In this document: positions 22,101 through 32,069 of the stretch, in pieces
Layout of the letters: each line of letters starts with the position of its first letter
Position numbering within the stretch: position 1 is the first letter of the stretch
Assembly (NCBI GenBank): GCA_007449985.2
Contig: VIIQ02000002.1
Coordinates: forward strand, 1,364,001-1,428,000
Length of the DNA: 64,000 bases
Origin: Desmodesmus armatus
Taxonomy: Eukaryota > Chlorophyta > Chlorophyceae > Sphaeropleales > Scenedesmaceae
Reading direction: 5' to 3'
The notes under the pieces: generated by a model
What the model saw: the letters and a program-made list of their open reading frames with translations, nothing else
Databases searched by the model: none
Told to the model about the DNA's origin: nothing
Position numbers and translations under genes: made by a program

Positions 22101-22768
22101 CAGACTGTGAGGCACACAAACATACACACAATGCAGCAGCAGCAGTCTGAGAAGGTAGTGGAGTTGGATGGTTTAGACGTTCAGGTTCCTGGGTCAGCTG
22201 CTCAAGCCCACATGCCTTGTCATGCCTCATGGCACACATCGGCTCCTGCTGGTAAAGAGCGGGCAGTGGCACCCAGCTGCAGCCAACACTAATCCTATCC
22301 CTCTGTCTCTCTCCCACCTGGGGTTTGTGGTGCAATCGACGGGCTTGAATTTCTTCACCAGCTGAGGCTCACCAGTGTCTGCCACCACCACACTCATGCT
22401 CCTCAGCACTGCAGGACAACAGACATGTGACTCTGTTATTGTGGAAGCTGGGTGGGCAGACACGCCAGAAATGCTTGCAATTCTCACACAGGCAGCTGCG
22501 GGTCAGTCAGGCGGGGGGTGGTTGAAACCTGTCCTTCAAGGCTTGAGTGGAGGGAAGAGGGAGCTGAGACTGTGGAGCACATACCTTCCAGCTGGTTGCT
22601 GCCCTTGGCTGTCTGGGAGGCTCCAGTCTGCTTCTCTTCGAGGTAAGCCCGAGTGCGGATGCTGCTGGCCGGCCTGACAGCTGCACGCATGCATGGCTTC
22701 TGAGGCTGCCCAACACTGGCACCCTTCATTTGCTGGGTGCTATGCATGGCTACAGACGTCTGCATCAC
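19131..22768 (-). CDS. TAL: Transaldolase
   Basis: Pentose phosphate enzyme moving a dihydroxyacetone unit between sedoheptulose-7-P and glyceraldehyde-3-P through a Schiff base. Nine exons join in phase: 22768-22585, 22408-22318, 22104-21995, 21697-21624, 21209-21165, 20830-20675, 20468-20248, 19720-19537 and 19208-19131, giving 380 residues. The first 60 residues are basic and Ser/Ala/Gln-rich, a likely transit peptide. The catalytic lysine is K189 in [10 protein letters not shown]. Other marks are [50 protein letters not shown] and [12 protein letters not shown]. The C-terminus is a charged helix. Intron 7 carries a decayed copy of the end of exon 7. Two ATGs stand side by side at the start; the upstream one is used. 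Confidence 0.94.
19975..20050 (-). repeat. Decayed copy of the end of transaldolase exon 7 in intron 7
   Basis: Plus-strand bases here repeat 20242-20315 (CTCACCCTGCCAGCTCTG, CTCCCCCTTGTTCCTGAAG, GCCATCACCAC) with few differences, then diverge. The copy includes the donor site and about 60 bases of exon. It lies roughly 200 bases downstream of the true donor in the direction of transcription. Confidence 0.8.
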
Positions 22769-23445
22769 AGAAGGTCAAGATTAGACCTGATGGTTAGGTG
22801 GTGCAGCTGGCAGAGCGGCAGCCAATACACAGCTGATGTGTCGGGGATGTGTCGAAGATGGCAGTTTAGTTCCGACGATCCAAGATGCAATGGGTGCACA
22901 TTGGCATGCACTCAGCATCTTAAGAAAGTTCTGAAAGTGCCTATGCCCACAACACGTGCAAAAGCGCACCTTTCGCCAGGGACACGAAGCAGAGGGGCAC
23001 AACAGAAACCGAATGGGCGCTTGGAGTTTGTTGACAAGCTTGAACCACCGAAATGAAGGCAGAGAATGCAAAAGTTCGTTACCTGGAGATTGGGAGAAAG
23101 GCAGAGCACCTCTTCGATACCAACCGATATGCCACGTCAGCTGTCACGAGCAGAATGCCGAATAATGACGGCAGACAAATTGCTGATTTAACCAAGGCAA
23201 GGAACATGATCAGGCCACCTTTGTCTTGATCGGGAACGTCCACACCAGCAGAGCAGCACCAGATCACCTGTTGCTGCAGTTGTGGCACTGTGACGATCAA
23301 CATCAATTGCTCTTACCTACCTTGGACGTTGCAAACACCGTCATACCACGCGCATCTTCACAGACACGAAACTCATCACACTCAGCCAGATCACACCTAG
23401 CCGTTGACACTACAGGTGGCTCCTGCCTAGTACGGTGCTTGGCAC
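22769..23445. promoter_or_regulatory. Shared 5' region of transaldolase and NUP43
   Basis: About 680 bases between divergent starts. No clear TATA box or exon. An open minus-strand frame at 22781-23071 is probably chance, though an upstream transaldolase leader exon cannot be excluded. Confidence 0.45.
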
Positions 23446-26440
23446 ATGGTGCTGGCATCCAAGAAGTTCGTGGCAGCATGTGTGCAGCAGTGCAAGTGGC
23501 TGCCTTGCCCTGGCAGTATCAGCAGCAGCGAGGACGGCAGCCAGTTTGAAGAACTCCCAGCAGTGCTGGCGGGCTGGAGTGAAGATGCAAAGGTTCTGGA
23601 CACACATCACGGTTTAGCTCAAAACTCCAGCATGCTTCATACACAACAGAGACCACTGTGTTGGTTGACACAGGACGCCTTTGCCTGTCTTTGCTGCAGC
23701 AACATGTGTTTGGGGTGGCAGACGTGCAGCTGCACATGGACAACGCGACTATCCAAGACTGCAAGTACAAGCAGGCCTTCGTGCAGCCACACAGCATAAC
23801 AGATGTGCAGGTAACACTTGGCAGTTGCCAGAGACATAGTTACGTCCGCAAGCAGGGTGCTGACGCGTGCATCATGTTACGGGTCCACCACTGGCAGGCA
23901 CCCTTGTCTGATGCCAGAGATCAAAGACAGCCTGTGCACGTGCCTGGTGGCAGCAGCAGGACCCTTCCCTCTCAACACCTGTCGCATGCCTGCAGGTTGG
24001 CAGATGGGTCGATCAGGAGGCGCATGAAAACTACTTTGCAGTCAGCAGCAACAGCTCAGGCAGTCTGTCACTAGTACTGCTGCAGACGCCAGCAGACCTG
24101 CCAGGGGCGACAACAGCAGACCTGCAGGTGCGACCCCAGTGACTGCCTGCACCCAGGCCCGCTCAGGCCACCCATGCCTGCTGTCGTGCACCTGGCTAGC
24201 AGCTAGCCGTGCTACCTGCTGCTGTGGCAGCCCACCCACCCAAACATGAGCAGCAGTGCATACCGCATAGTCCCCAGTTTCATATTTTGCTGCCACTGTC
24301 GCTGCATTTCTGCAGCAGTGAATGCATATAGGAGTGTGTGCAATCTACATCAGTGGATATGCAACAGGGTGCAGCAATACCTGCCGTCGTAATGCCACTT
24401 CTGTGGGTTGCGTGTCATGCCTGTTGTGGGCTCGCAGGTGGTTGATCCTTCAGGGCGGGGTGATGATGCCAGCTTGGGCGACAGCCAGCTGGTGGTGTCC
24501 ACACAGCAGCTGCACCAGGCACCTGCTGCCTCTGTAGACTACAACGCAGCACGCCAGGTGGGTGGTGGCGCTCAGCCAACAGCAGTACCAGCTGCATCTG
24601 GGGTGCTGCTTACTGCCGCCGTGGTCGCCAACGAACACTGCATCCACTGCGTGATGATGTCTGATAAAACGAGCACTGATGTTGAGCAGGGTTGCAGAGA
24701 AATTGCTGAAGCCATGCTGCTACTCAAGCACACCGCATGTTGCTTCACACTGCATCCTGCTGCCCCGCTGTGTGCTGTGCTGTCCTGTGCTTGCAGCTGC
24801 TGCTGAGTGTTGCGGGCGATGGCAGCATATGCATAGTGCCGATGGTGCAGTTTACCCAGGCTTCTAAAGCTACACACACCTTCAAGCAGGCCTCAGGCTG
24901 GAGTGGCTACAGCCAAGGCAGATGGGCAGACAGCAATATCTTTGTCACGGTAGGTAACCGCTGCCTCAAATCCTGCAGCATGAGGTGCAGTTTGAATTGC
25001 AGGGATGCATCCGCTGCATCAGTTGGTGTGTTGTGTCAACATATGCAACAGCACAAAGCCCTGCAGTGTCAGCTTCAGCATAGAAGCAACACACTGCAGT
25101 GTGGCCTGAGGCAACGCGCATGGCACAGCTCACGTGCATGATCCGGCCTTGACAGCGCTTCAATGTGACACCCTCCCCCCTCAAAGTACACAGACAATGC
25201 CCTTAGGTGTCCTTGCTACAGCAGCTGATACTGTGCTGTGCTGTGAACAATTGTGCTGCCTGCAGACTGGCGTGCTGGGGGGTCTACAGGTGTGGGATGA
25301 GCGGCTGGGGCCTAGCCCTGTCAGCAAGAGCAGGAACAGCTGGGGGCACACAGGCTGTGGCTTGATGGACAAGCAGATGAGCGCACAAAGACAGGTGCGG
25401 GCTCAAGTTGTGCTCGTATGACATGTCAGCGTCTACATGTCAGCCACCGAAGGTGTTGCATCTCTGCAGGCGGAATGGTTATGTGGTGCAGCAGGTTGCA
25501 TGTTTCACCATCGTCACCTACTTTCACTGCTGTGATGGTAGCGGTTTTGATGAGCATATGGGTTTGCTTATCGTCCTGTTTGCTGTGCTGTGCTGCGTCG
25601 ACCCGCTGCTCCTGTATCCTGTTGCTGCAGCTGTTATGTTTGGACATCCATCCGTCCCGGCCAAACCTGGCGGCAACGGGCGCCTCAGGGGGCACAGTGG
25701 CCATCTGGGACCTCAGGTTTGAGTCGGCACCCCTGGCCCTCACAGGGTCACGGCCAGCTACTGGGGATGTGTGCCAGGTGGGTGGCTGGCTGGCTGGGTG
25801 GCTGGGATACCCACTGCAGGAAGCGCCCAGCAGCCCATGTTGAGTATAGCTGTGATGTTGGCGTTTGGGTACTGTTCAAATAGACTGCTGGCAGTCCACA
25901 GATCGAGATTGAACAGAAGGTTTGGCCTTTTGGCTACACCAGCACTTGCCACAACAAGTTTCCATGCCTCCTACATGGAATGGGTCACCGCACCTCAACA
26001 AGCGTTTTTGCAGCCCTATCGAACAGCTGTTGCCTGCCTTGTGTTCTAGCCACGCGTGCTGTCTTTGCAGCTTGCCACGTATGCTGAGCTGCTTGTCCCC
26101 TGCTGTTGCTCTTGATGATGTGCAGTGCAAGTTTGACCTGCACAGCCCGCAGAGCACAGCAGCTGTCCCGCCAGTGTATTACTGCACCCTGGATGGTGCC
26201 TTCTGTGCAGCGCAAGATGCGGCAGCGGCGGCAGCAGCAGAGGCGGCAATGCAAGGCAGCAGCTGGGCCGAGGACAGCAGCAGCAGTGGAGGCTTGGTGG
26301 CGGAGGTGCTCCACCAGGAGTCGTGTGCCATCTGCAGCTTTGATGTGGAGCCAGCCTATGGCAGCAGTATACTTGCAGCAACAGCTGATGAGCATTTGCT
26401 GCTGTTGCAGATGGACGATAGCCAGATGCAGCAGATGTAG
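23446..26440 (+). CDS. NUP43: Nucleoporin NUP43 (WD40), plant type
   Basis: WD40 propeller subunit of the NUP107-160 (Y) complex of the nuclear pore. Eight exons join in phase 0 throughout: 23446-23592, 23700-23810, 23996-24127, 24438-24557, 24797-24949, 25266-25394, 25631-25777 and 26126-26440, giving 417 residues. The order of motifs follows plant NUP43: CVQQCKWLP at the start, SSNSSGSLSLVLL, VAGDGSICIV, FKQASGWSGYSQGRWADS, TTGVLGGLQVWDERLGP-like blade, LCLDIHPSRPNLAATG with GGTVAIWDLR, then SCAICSFDVEPAYGSSILAATADEHLLLLQ. The acceptor for exon 8 is chosen after GATGATGTGCAG because only that phase fits. A 22-residue Ala/Ser-rich insert interrupts the last blade. All introns being phase 0 is notable. 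Confidence 0.9.
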
Positions 26441-27529
26441 GTGTGTGGCTGAGTGCTTGTGAGCGGCAGTGTTGGCAGCTGTGGTGGGTGAGGCATGATT
26501 GATCTGACTGGCTTGATGTGAGGAAGCACAGCAGATCGGTATCACCCTTGCAGGCCCTGCCCTTGAGGCTGACGACTGGCAGATCAGCATGCTGTACCAA
26601 TGCGCACGGTGGTACGCTGCTTGGTGCTGATGATGTGCAATGGCTGGTGTGAATATGTACTTGGGTGTCTCATCAACCTGACATGAGGCTGTTGGCAGGG
26701 GATGCAGTGTGCACGCTGAGTACACCATTGTGCGCTGACACTCTGATGAACATTGGAACAGTGTGTGGTCTCACAGTAGTTGCACAGGTCAGCTCAAGTT
26801 AACATACATCGTGCTCCCAGACTGAGCACGCCCTGCTGACCTCAATCACCGTACACCATGCTGGGCACATGTGCTGTGGGCCCACTATCAGCAGGCAGCA
26901 ATGACATTCATCTGTCTTGTCTGGGCAGGCTTCTGCATGGCCATGTGGCCAGAGGTTGGCGTCTGCAATGCCCTGTGGCACATTGACTGACACATCAACA
27001 ATCAATCAGACTGAGATTCCATATCTTCCTCATAATCAAGCAGCTCCTCGCCAAAGTCGAGCACCTCTTCCAACACTACACCAGGAGCCCCCACACGGTC
27101 ATGACCTTAAGGATGCACGTCCTCCGCACCAATATTGCCTAAAAAAGCATGGCAGCCATCAACCCAGGGTCAACCACACTAGGATAAAAGAACCACCAGC
27201 ATGTAATGCATAGCCCAGCTTTTGGGCCTGTCGTGATAGTGGTTCCTGAAGTGCTGCACCACACATGTATGCCAGTTGTTGTACGCACAGCAGCTGTCAC
27301 GTCGCAGGCCTCACCAAGGCATGTCTGCTGAGCAGACAACCATGGCATGGAGCATACTGGCATGATGACAACACCCTCGGTTGTCCTGGCAAGTCCAACA
27401 CAACCTGCTAGCTATCATAGCACCGGGTACTACCCTGCTAGTAGGGAATCCATGTCTGAGCGCATAACCATATGCATCCGGCGGCCAGAGGATGCACAAC
27501 CATGCGGCAATCAGTCACTGGGGTTGCCT
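26441..27529. other. Intergenic stretch with one possible orphan exon
   Basis: About 1.1 kb between the 3' end of NUP43 and the 3' end of the LRR gene. Apart from a short acidic minus-strand exon-like segment (27002-27108) I see no gene. Confidence 0.45.
27002..27108 (-). other. Possible C-terminal exon of an unknown gene
   Basis: The minus strand encodes about 34 residues ending in a stop: GHDRVGAPGVVLEEVLDFG, then EELLDYEEDMESQSD. A strongly acidic tail of this type reads like a real C-terminus. A TAAG or TGTAG acceptor could precede it. No matching upstream exon was found between here and 27529, so the gene is either tiny, degraded or not real. Confidence 0.25.
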
Positions 27530-29279
27530 TCAAGCTTTTGGATCAATGCCATCACCAACCTCGTGCAGGCCAGGAAATGCAGACAAAAATGACACCATGG
27601 CGCCATCTGACACACTGTGCTGGCATGGGATTGACAGCGCTGTCAGTTCTTTCAATCCAGTCAGCATAAACAGGCCGACCGCATCCACTGACAGACTGTT
27701 TCCATGCAGGCTGAGCCGACGCAGGCTTGTCAGCCTCCCCAACACTGGCAAGACATCCCGGCACTGCAGGCCACATCCACTGACATCCAGCCACTTCAAG
27801 CCCGTCAATTGACAGGCCAGAGCTGCTACAGCCAGGCCAGTCACCCCCGCCCCAGCATCAGTCAAAGCCAAGTGCGTCAGGTCTGTCAGGCATGACAACC
27901 GTACAGCATCAGCCTCAGTCAGCTCAGCATGCTCCAATACCAAGTGCTTGAGTGCCTGCAGCTGCTGCACGGTGGCCCCAAGCTGCATTTCTGCGCTCCA
28001 GCCCTCTTCCCAATCGCTGCTGTCGATTTGCAGGCATGTCAGCCGCTGGAGTGACCCCAGCACAGCTGCCACATGCTGTGCTTGTTGGGCCTGCAACTCA
28101 CTCACACCAACGGGACCCACTTCATGAAAACAATATCCCAGCAGTAGCTCCTGCAGACCCCGCAGGACTGGCAGCTGCTCAACAACATGCATGCAGACCT
28201 CGGGATGGATGATGCTGGCACACAGCACACCAGATGGCAACTCAGCCTGCACACTCCCCGCCAGCTCCAGACGTGTCAACTGCTGCGGCAGTGTCAGATG
28301 CACAGTATGGTCCTGCTTTGGCCAGCACCAACTCAGCACCTTCACGTCCACGAGATGCTGCAGTGACAGCTTCTGTGGCGGACTGCTTGGTGGTTGGGGC
28401 GCCACTTCACCATGCAAAACCAAGACCTGCAAGCTGAGTGGAAGTTGCTGCAGCGCTGCATCTGACACTTGTGCCCCCTTGACAAGGAGCCTGGTCAGGT
28501 GCAGCATGTTGCTGGCAGCATCGTAGATTTGCAGAGGAAGCTGCTCGGAGCTATCGCGATCTTTCACCAGCTCCAGGCACCGCAGACCCTTGAGGGAGCG
28601 CAGGGCTGCCAGCGCGCCGCCCGTGAAGTGTGGCTGCTGGCCATTGAGGTGAAGAAAGGTCAGGCTGTCTGATGGCTGGATGGCCTGCAGGATGCTTGAG
28701 AGGGAGATGCCGATCAGAGACAGCGATGGAAGGCGCAACGCTGTGGCACCTGCTGTGGGCTGAGCACAGACTGCTGTGCTCTTCTGAGGGAAGGTGCCTC
28801 CTGCTGCTGGAACTGCCTTAGACAGCTTGCAAAGCTGCAATGCTTGCGCGAACAGCTGCCCAAAGGCATCCTCGATCCAGTCATCCTGGTGATCAGGCAC
28901 TGATTGTCTGCAATCCAGTGTCAGCTCGCTGACGAGGCCTGCATGCTGCGCCAGCCAAGCCCCACAGCTGGCAGCTGTGTTCTGATGAATCGTCAAGCAG
29001 ACATCCTGCTGGACACCAGAGTGATGTATGGCTTCTCTGCAAGACTTGCTGACTGTCAGCAGGGTGCACAGCAGCTGCACATTGCTGTGAGAGTTCTGCA
29101 GGATCAAGGGCAGCACCATCAACACCTGAAGGAAACAGCAAGGTGGTAATGACGGTCATTTGAGATACTTTGTTGGGTGCAGAGAACTGCAGAACCACAG
29201 CTGTTCCTGTCTTCACCTTGTCTTCATCCAATGCTGCAGGGCTAAACTCCTCCATGTTGGGCTGGGCAGGGTAGTCCAA
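27530..29279 (-). CDS. Leucine-rich repeat protein, F-box-like N-terminus (paralogue A)
   Basis: Two exons joined in phase 0: 29279-29217 (21 codons) and 29125-27530, giving 552 residues. The N-terminal 60 residues after the intron (VLMVLPLILQ, LLCTLLTVSKSCREAI) resemble an F-box-like helix pair. Many LRRs follow, for example LTRLLVKGAQVSDAALQQLP, LKHLVLEHAELTEADAVRLS, LTHLALTDAGAGVTGLA and LKWLDVSGCGL, of cysteine-containing/RNI type. It is head-to-head with paralogue B, which has the same intron position and phase. A role as substrate adaptor of an SCF ligase is possible but is only inference from architecture. No transmembrane segment or signal peptide was seen. Confidence 0.85.
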
Positions 29280-29513
29280 GCACAGGAAAATGGTTTGAAC
29301 AACAAGCTGCAGAAGGTTTCAAGCAAAGGTATGCATTCATGGGTAGCTCGACGCTCACTTCAACAGCTGTCGTTTACGCGGTTTAAAGATTGTGCAGTGT
29401 CGGTTGATATACCTGGTGAGAGAAAGCCATAGATGGTTCATTCAGCCAGTGTATATGCACTTGGAGATCGCCCGTTCACCTTGGTTCCATCCTGACGCTC
29501 AGCTGGACACAAG
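29280..29513. promoter_or_regulatory. Compact divergent promoter between the two LRR paralogues
   Basis: Only 234 bases separate the two start codons, so both 5' UTRs and core promoters are contained here. No TATA box was evident. Confidence 0.5.
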
Positions 29514-31307
29514 ATGGAGGGCAGACTGCCGCTTGACAAGATGGAGGGCAGACTGATCCCAGCAAGGGCTGAAGACAAGGTAGGTAGCTAGTGTCGATGC
29601 TCCTCAACGGGCTGCGTATCAACGGCACCGTATATCTATTGACACCTGACCTTGCCGTTGGTGCTGATCTTACAGGTGCTAGCAGCGTTACCCCTGATTC
29701 TGCAGCAGTGTACAGACAGCAGGGTGCAACTGCTCCTGCTGTGCAACCTGTTGCAAGTGAGCAAGTCTTTCAGAAGAGCTGCACAGCGTTCGGAAGTCCA
29801 GTGCAGTGTCAGCCTTTGGGTTTCAGAAGGCAGCACAGTTGCCAGCTTTGCAGCTTGGCTGTCACGGCATGCTGGCCTCGTCGGCGATGTTGCAGCAGAG
29901 TGCAACTCCTGGCCCCTTGAAGACCCCTTCGCACAGCTATTTGTGCTGGCAGTGCAGAACTACAAGTTGTCCCATCCTGCTTTCACAGCAGGAGGCTGCA
30001 CAAGCTCGGCCACCAGCTCCTGCGGGCCCAGCACAGCCATCATCAAGCTGTCATCACTGCGCTTGGCTTCTATGAGATTCTCAGGCATCCTGCAGGCCAT
30101 CCAACCAGCAGACAGCCTTACCTCGCTTTACTTTAACGGCGGGCAGCAGCACTTCACAACTGGCACCCTGACAGCCCTGTGCTCCCTCAAGAATCTGCAG
30201 GAGCTGGAGCTGACAGATAACAGTGGCAGCCACCTGCCCTTGCAGATCTACGATGCTGTTGGCAAGATGTCACAATTGACCAGGCTCGTTGTCACTGGAG
30301 CACAGGTGTCAGAAGCATCCCTGCAGCAGCTTCCACCAAGCTTGCAGGCCCTGACCCTGCATGGACGGCACAGGATGCAGCCACCTGGCAGTCACCCAGG
30401 AAGGCTGTCGCTGCAGCACCTTGTTGCACTCAGGGAGCTGGGTTGGTGCTGGCCTAAGCAGGACACGGCTGTGCAGCTGATGCTGCCTCAGCAGCTGACG
30501 CGTGTGCTGCTGGCAGGGAGTGTGCATGCTGAGTTGCCACCTGGTGTGCTGTATGCCAGCATTGTCAACCCAGAGGACTGCCTGCCTGTTGTTCGGAACC
30601 TCTTGAGGATGCCAGTCCTGCGGGGCCTGCAGGATCTGTTGTTGGGCTGTGCTGATGATGGTGGCTGGGAGAGGAGTGAGTTGCGGGCCTCACAAGCACA
30701 AGAACTGGTGTCTGTGCTGGGGTCGCTGCAGCAGTTGACATTCCTGCATGTCAACTGCAGTGGTTGGGTGGAGGGATGGAGCACGGAGGTGCAACTTGGC
30801 GCTGCCCTGCAGCATCTGCAGGCACTCAAGCATTTGCACTTGCAGCATGCTGAGCTGACAGAAGCGGATGTGCTGCTGCTGTCGTGCATGACACATCTGA
30901 CACATTTGGGGCTGCCTGATGGTGGTGCTGGGGTGACTGGTCTGGCAGTGGCAGCTCTTGCATGCGAGTTGACCCGTTTGGTGTGCCTAGACATCAGTGG
31001 CTGTGGCCTGCACTGCACAACTGTCGTGCCAGTGCTGGGGAGGTTGACGCTGTTGCGTCAGCTCAACCTGCATGGAAATAGGGTGTCGCTGAATGATCTG
31101 AGTTTGTCCCTGCTGACTGGTTTGCGGGAACTGACGTCCATGTCAATCCCTTGCCAGCACAACATATCAGACCAGGGTATGGCATCCTTCTTGGCTGCCC
31201 TGCCATGCCTACACGAGGTTGATGACGGCCTTGACAAAGATGTGCCTACCCCTCAGCACATCACGGGGCCTGTGTATGACAACGAGTACGACATGTACAG
31301 CGACTGA
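29514..31307 (+). CDS. Leucine-rich repeat protein, F-box-like N-terminus (paralogue B)
   Basis: Two exons joined in phase 0: 29514-29579 (22 codons) and 29676-31307, giving 565 residues. It is clearly homologous to paralogue A along its whole length, sharing for example SSLASM/SILQAIQP-type segments, LPLQIYDA, LTRLVVTGAQVSEASLQQLP, LSWCWPKQD-like ELGWCWPKQD and LSIPCQHSVSD-like MSIPCQHNISD. The first exon contains an internal direct repeat (MEGRLPLDK then MEGRLIPAR), unlike paralogue A. The C-terminus extends past A with an acidic tail (NEYDMYSD). The inverted arrangement indicates an old inverted duplication. Confidence 0.85.
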
Positions 31308-31496
31308 TTTATCAGTGTTGTGCAGAGACGCCTACTGCTTTTGGTTGCATGGTAGTGACTGGTGCCGCCGGACTTGTGGTACCAGTCAAAGCAGCGGCTG
31401 ATCGACCTGTCCACCTGGCGTCAGGCGATGCCATGTCGGACATGCACTCTCACTGGTTTTGCACAACACAGGCAGATCTGAGCCAACAGTGCCTGC

Positions 31497-31523
31497 ATGG
31501 ATGGATGGATGGATGGATGGATG
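31497..31523. repeat. (ATGG)n microsatellite
   Basis: About seven tandem ATGG units in intergenic DNA. Confidence 0.9.
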
Positions 31524-31965
31524 CAGGTTTGAAGCTGCCAGGACAAGTGAGGGCTGGCGGCATACTGCAACAAGGCGGCATGCCTTGAATGCATGTCTGC
31601 TGTGAGGACTCAAAGCTTGGTCAGACCACCATTGTGTATTGCACATGCCTGGCGGTGCAGCACTCGAGGGTGATTTGTTGTGGCCGGCCTGCAAGTGCAT
31701 GTTTGGTGTCGAGCCTGTAGTGCTGATCGTCTGTGCATGGCGATACAGCGTTCCCGAGTGGGACATACATGGAGGCAGAAGTGGATTTTTTTGCATCTCT
31801 TGTGTCAGTGTTCAGCTATACAGGCGCCATGCACCTGGCGTAGCAGAACGTGATGTCAAGATTGCATTGCCATAGACAGACTTCCCGGTGTAGCCCCGCA
31901 TGTTGTTCCACAGGCCCCTCTGCCCTTGCCTCAGCAGCTGGAGGGCATGGACTGGTTGGTTATGA

Positions 31966-31970
31966 TTACA
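31966..31970 (-). terminator. Probable TGTAA polyadenylation signal of Ap4A phosphorylase
   Basis: Minus-strand TGTAA about 100 bases beyond the stop at 32070, the usual spacing in green algae. Confidence 0.45.
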
Positions 31971-32069
31971 CAACTTGCAGAATGCAACAGGCAGCTTGCT
32001 TTTCAAGCTGTTCAGTGGAGGTTGCTTAGTTTCATACCACATGGCGTGCGTACGCATTCTGTAACAGTG

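Larger units (their letters stand above)
31308..32069. other. Convergent 3' flanks of LRR paralogue B and Ap4A phosphorylase
   Basis: About 760 bases with no exon seen. Contains a short (ATGG)n microsatellite at 31497-31523 and a minus-strand TGTAA at 31966-31970. Confidence 0.5.

Noticed and set aside
26384..26420. CTGATGAGC in NUP43 exon 8 checked as another hammerhead
   Set aside because: No helix II closing the core and no GAAA follow; it is coding sequence.
26743..26765. CTGATGAAC with nearby GGAAC checked as a hammerhead
   Set aside because: Helix II cannot form and no cleavage triplet with pairing flank exists.
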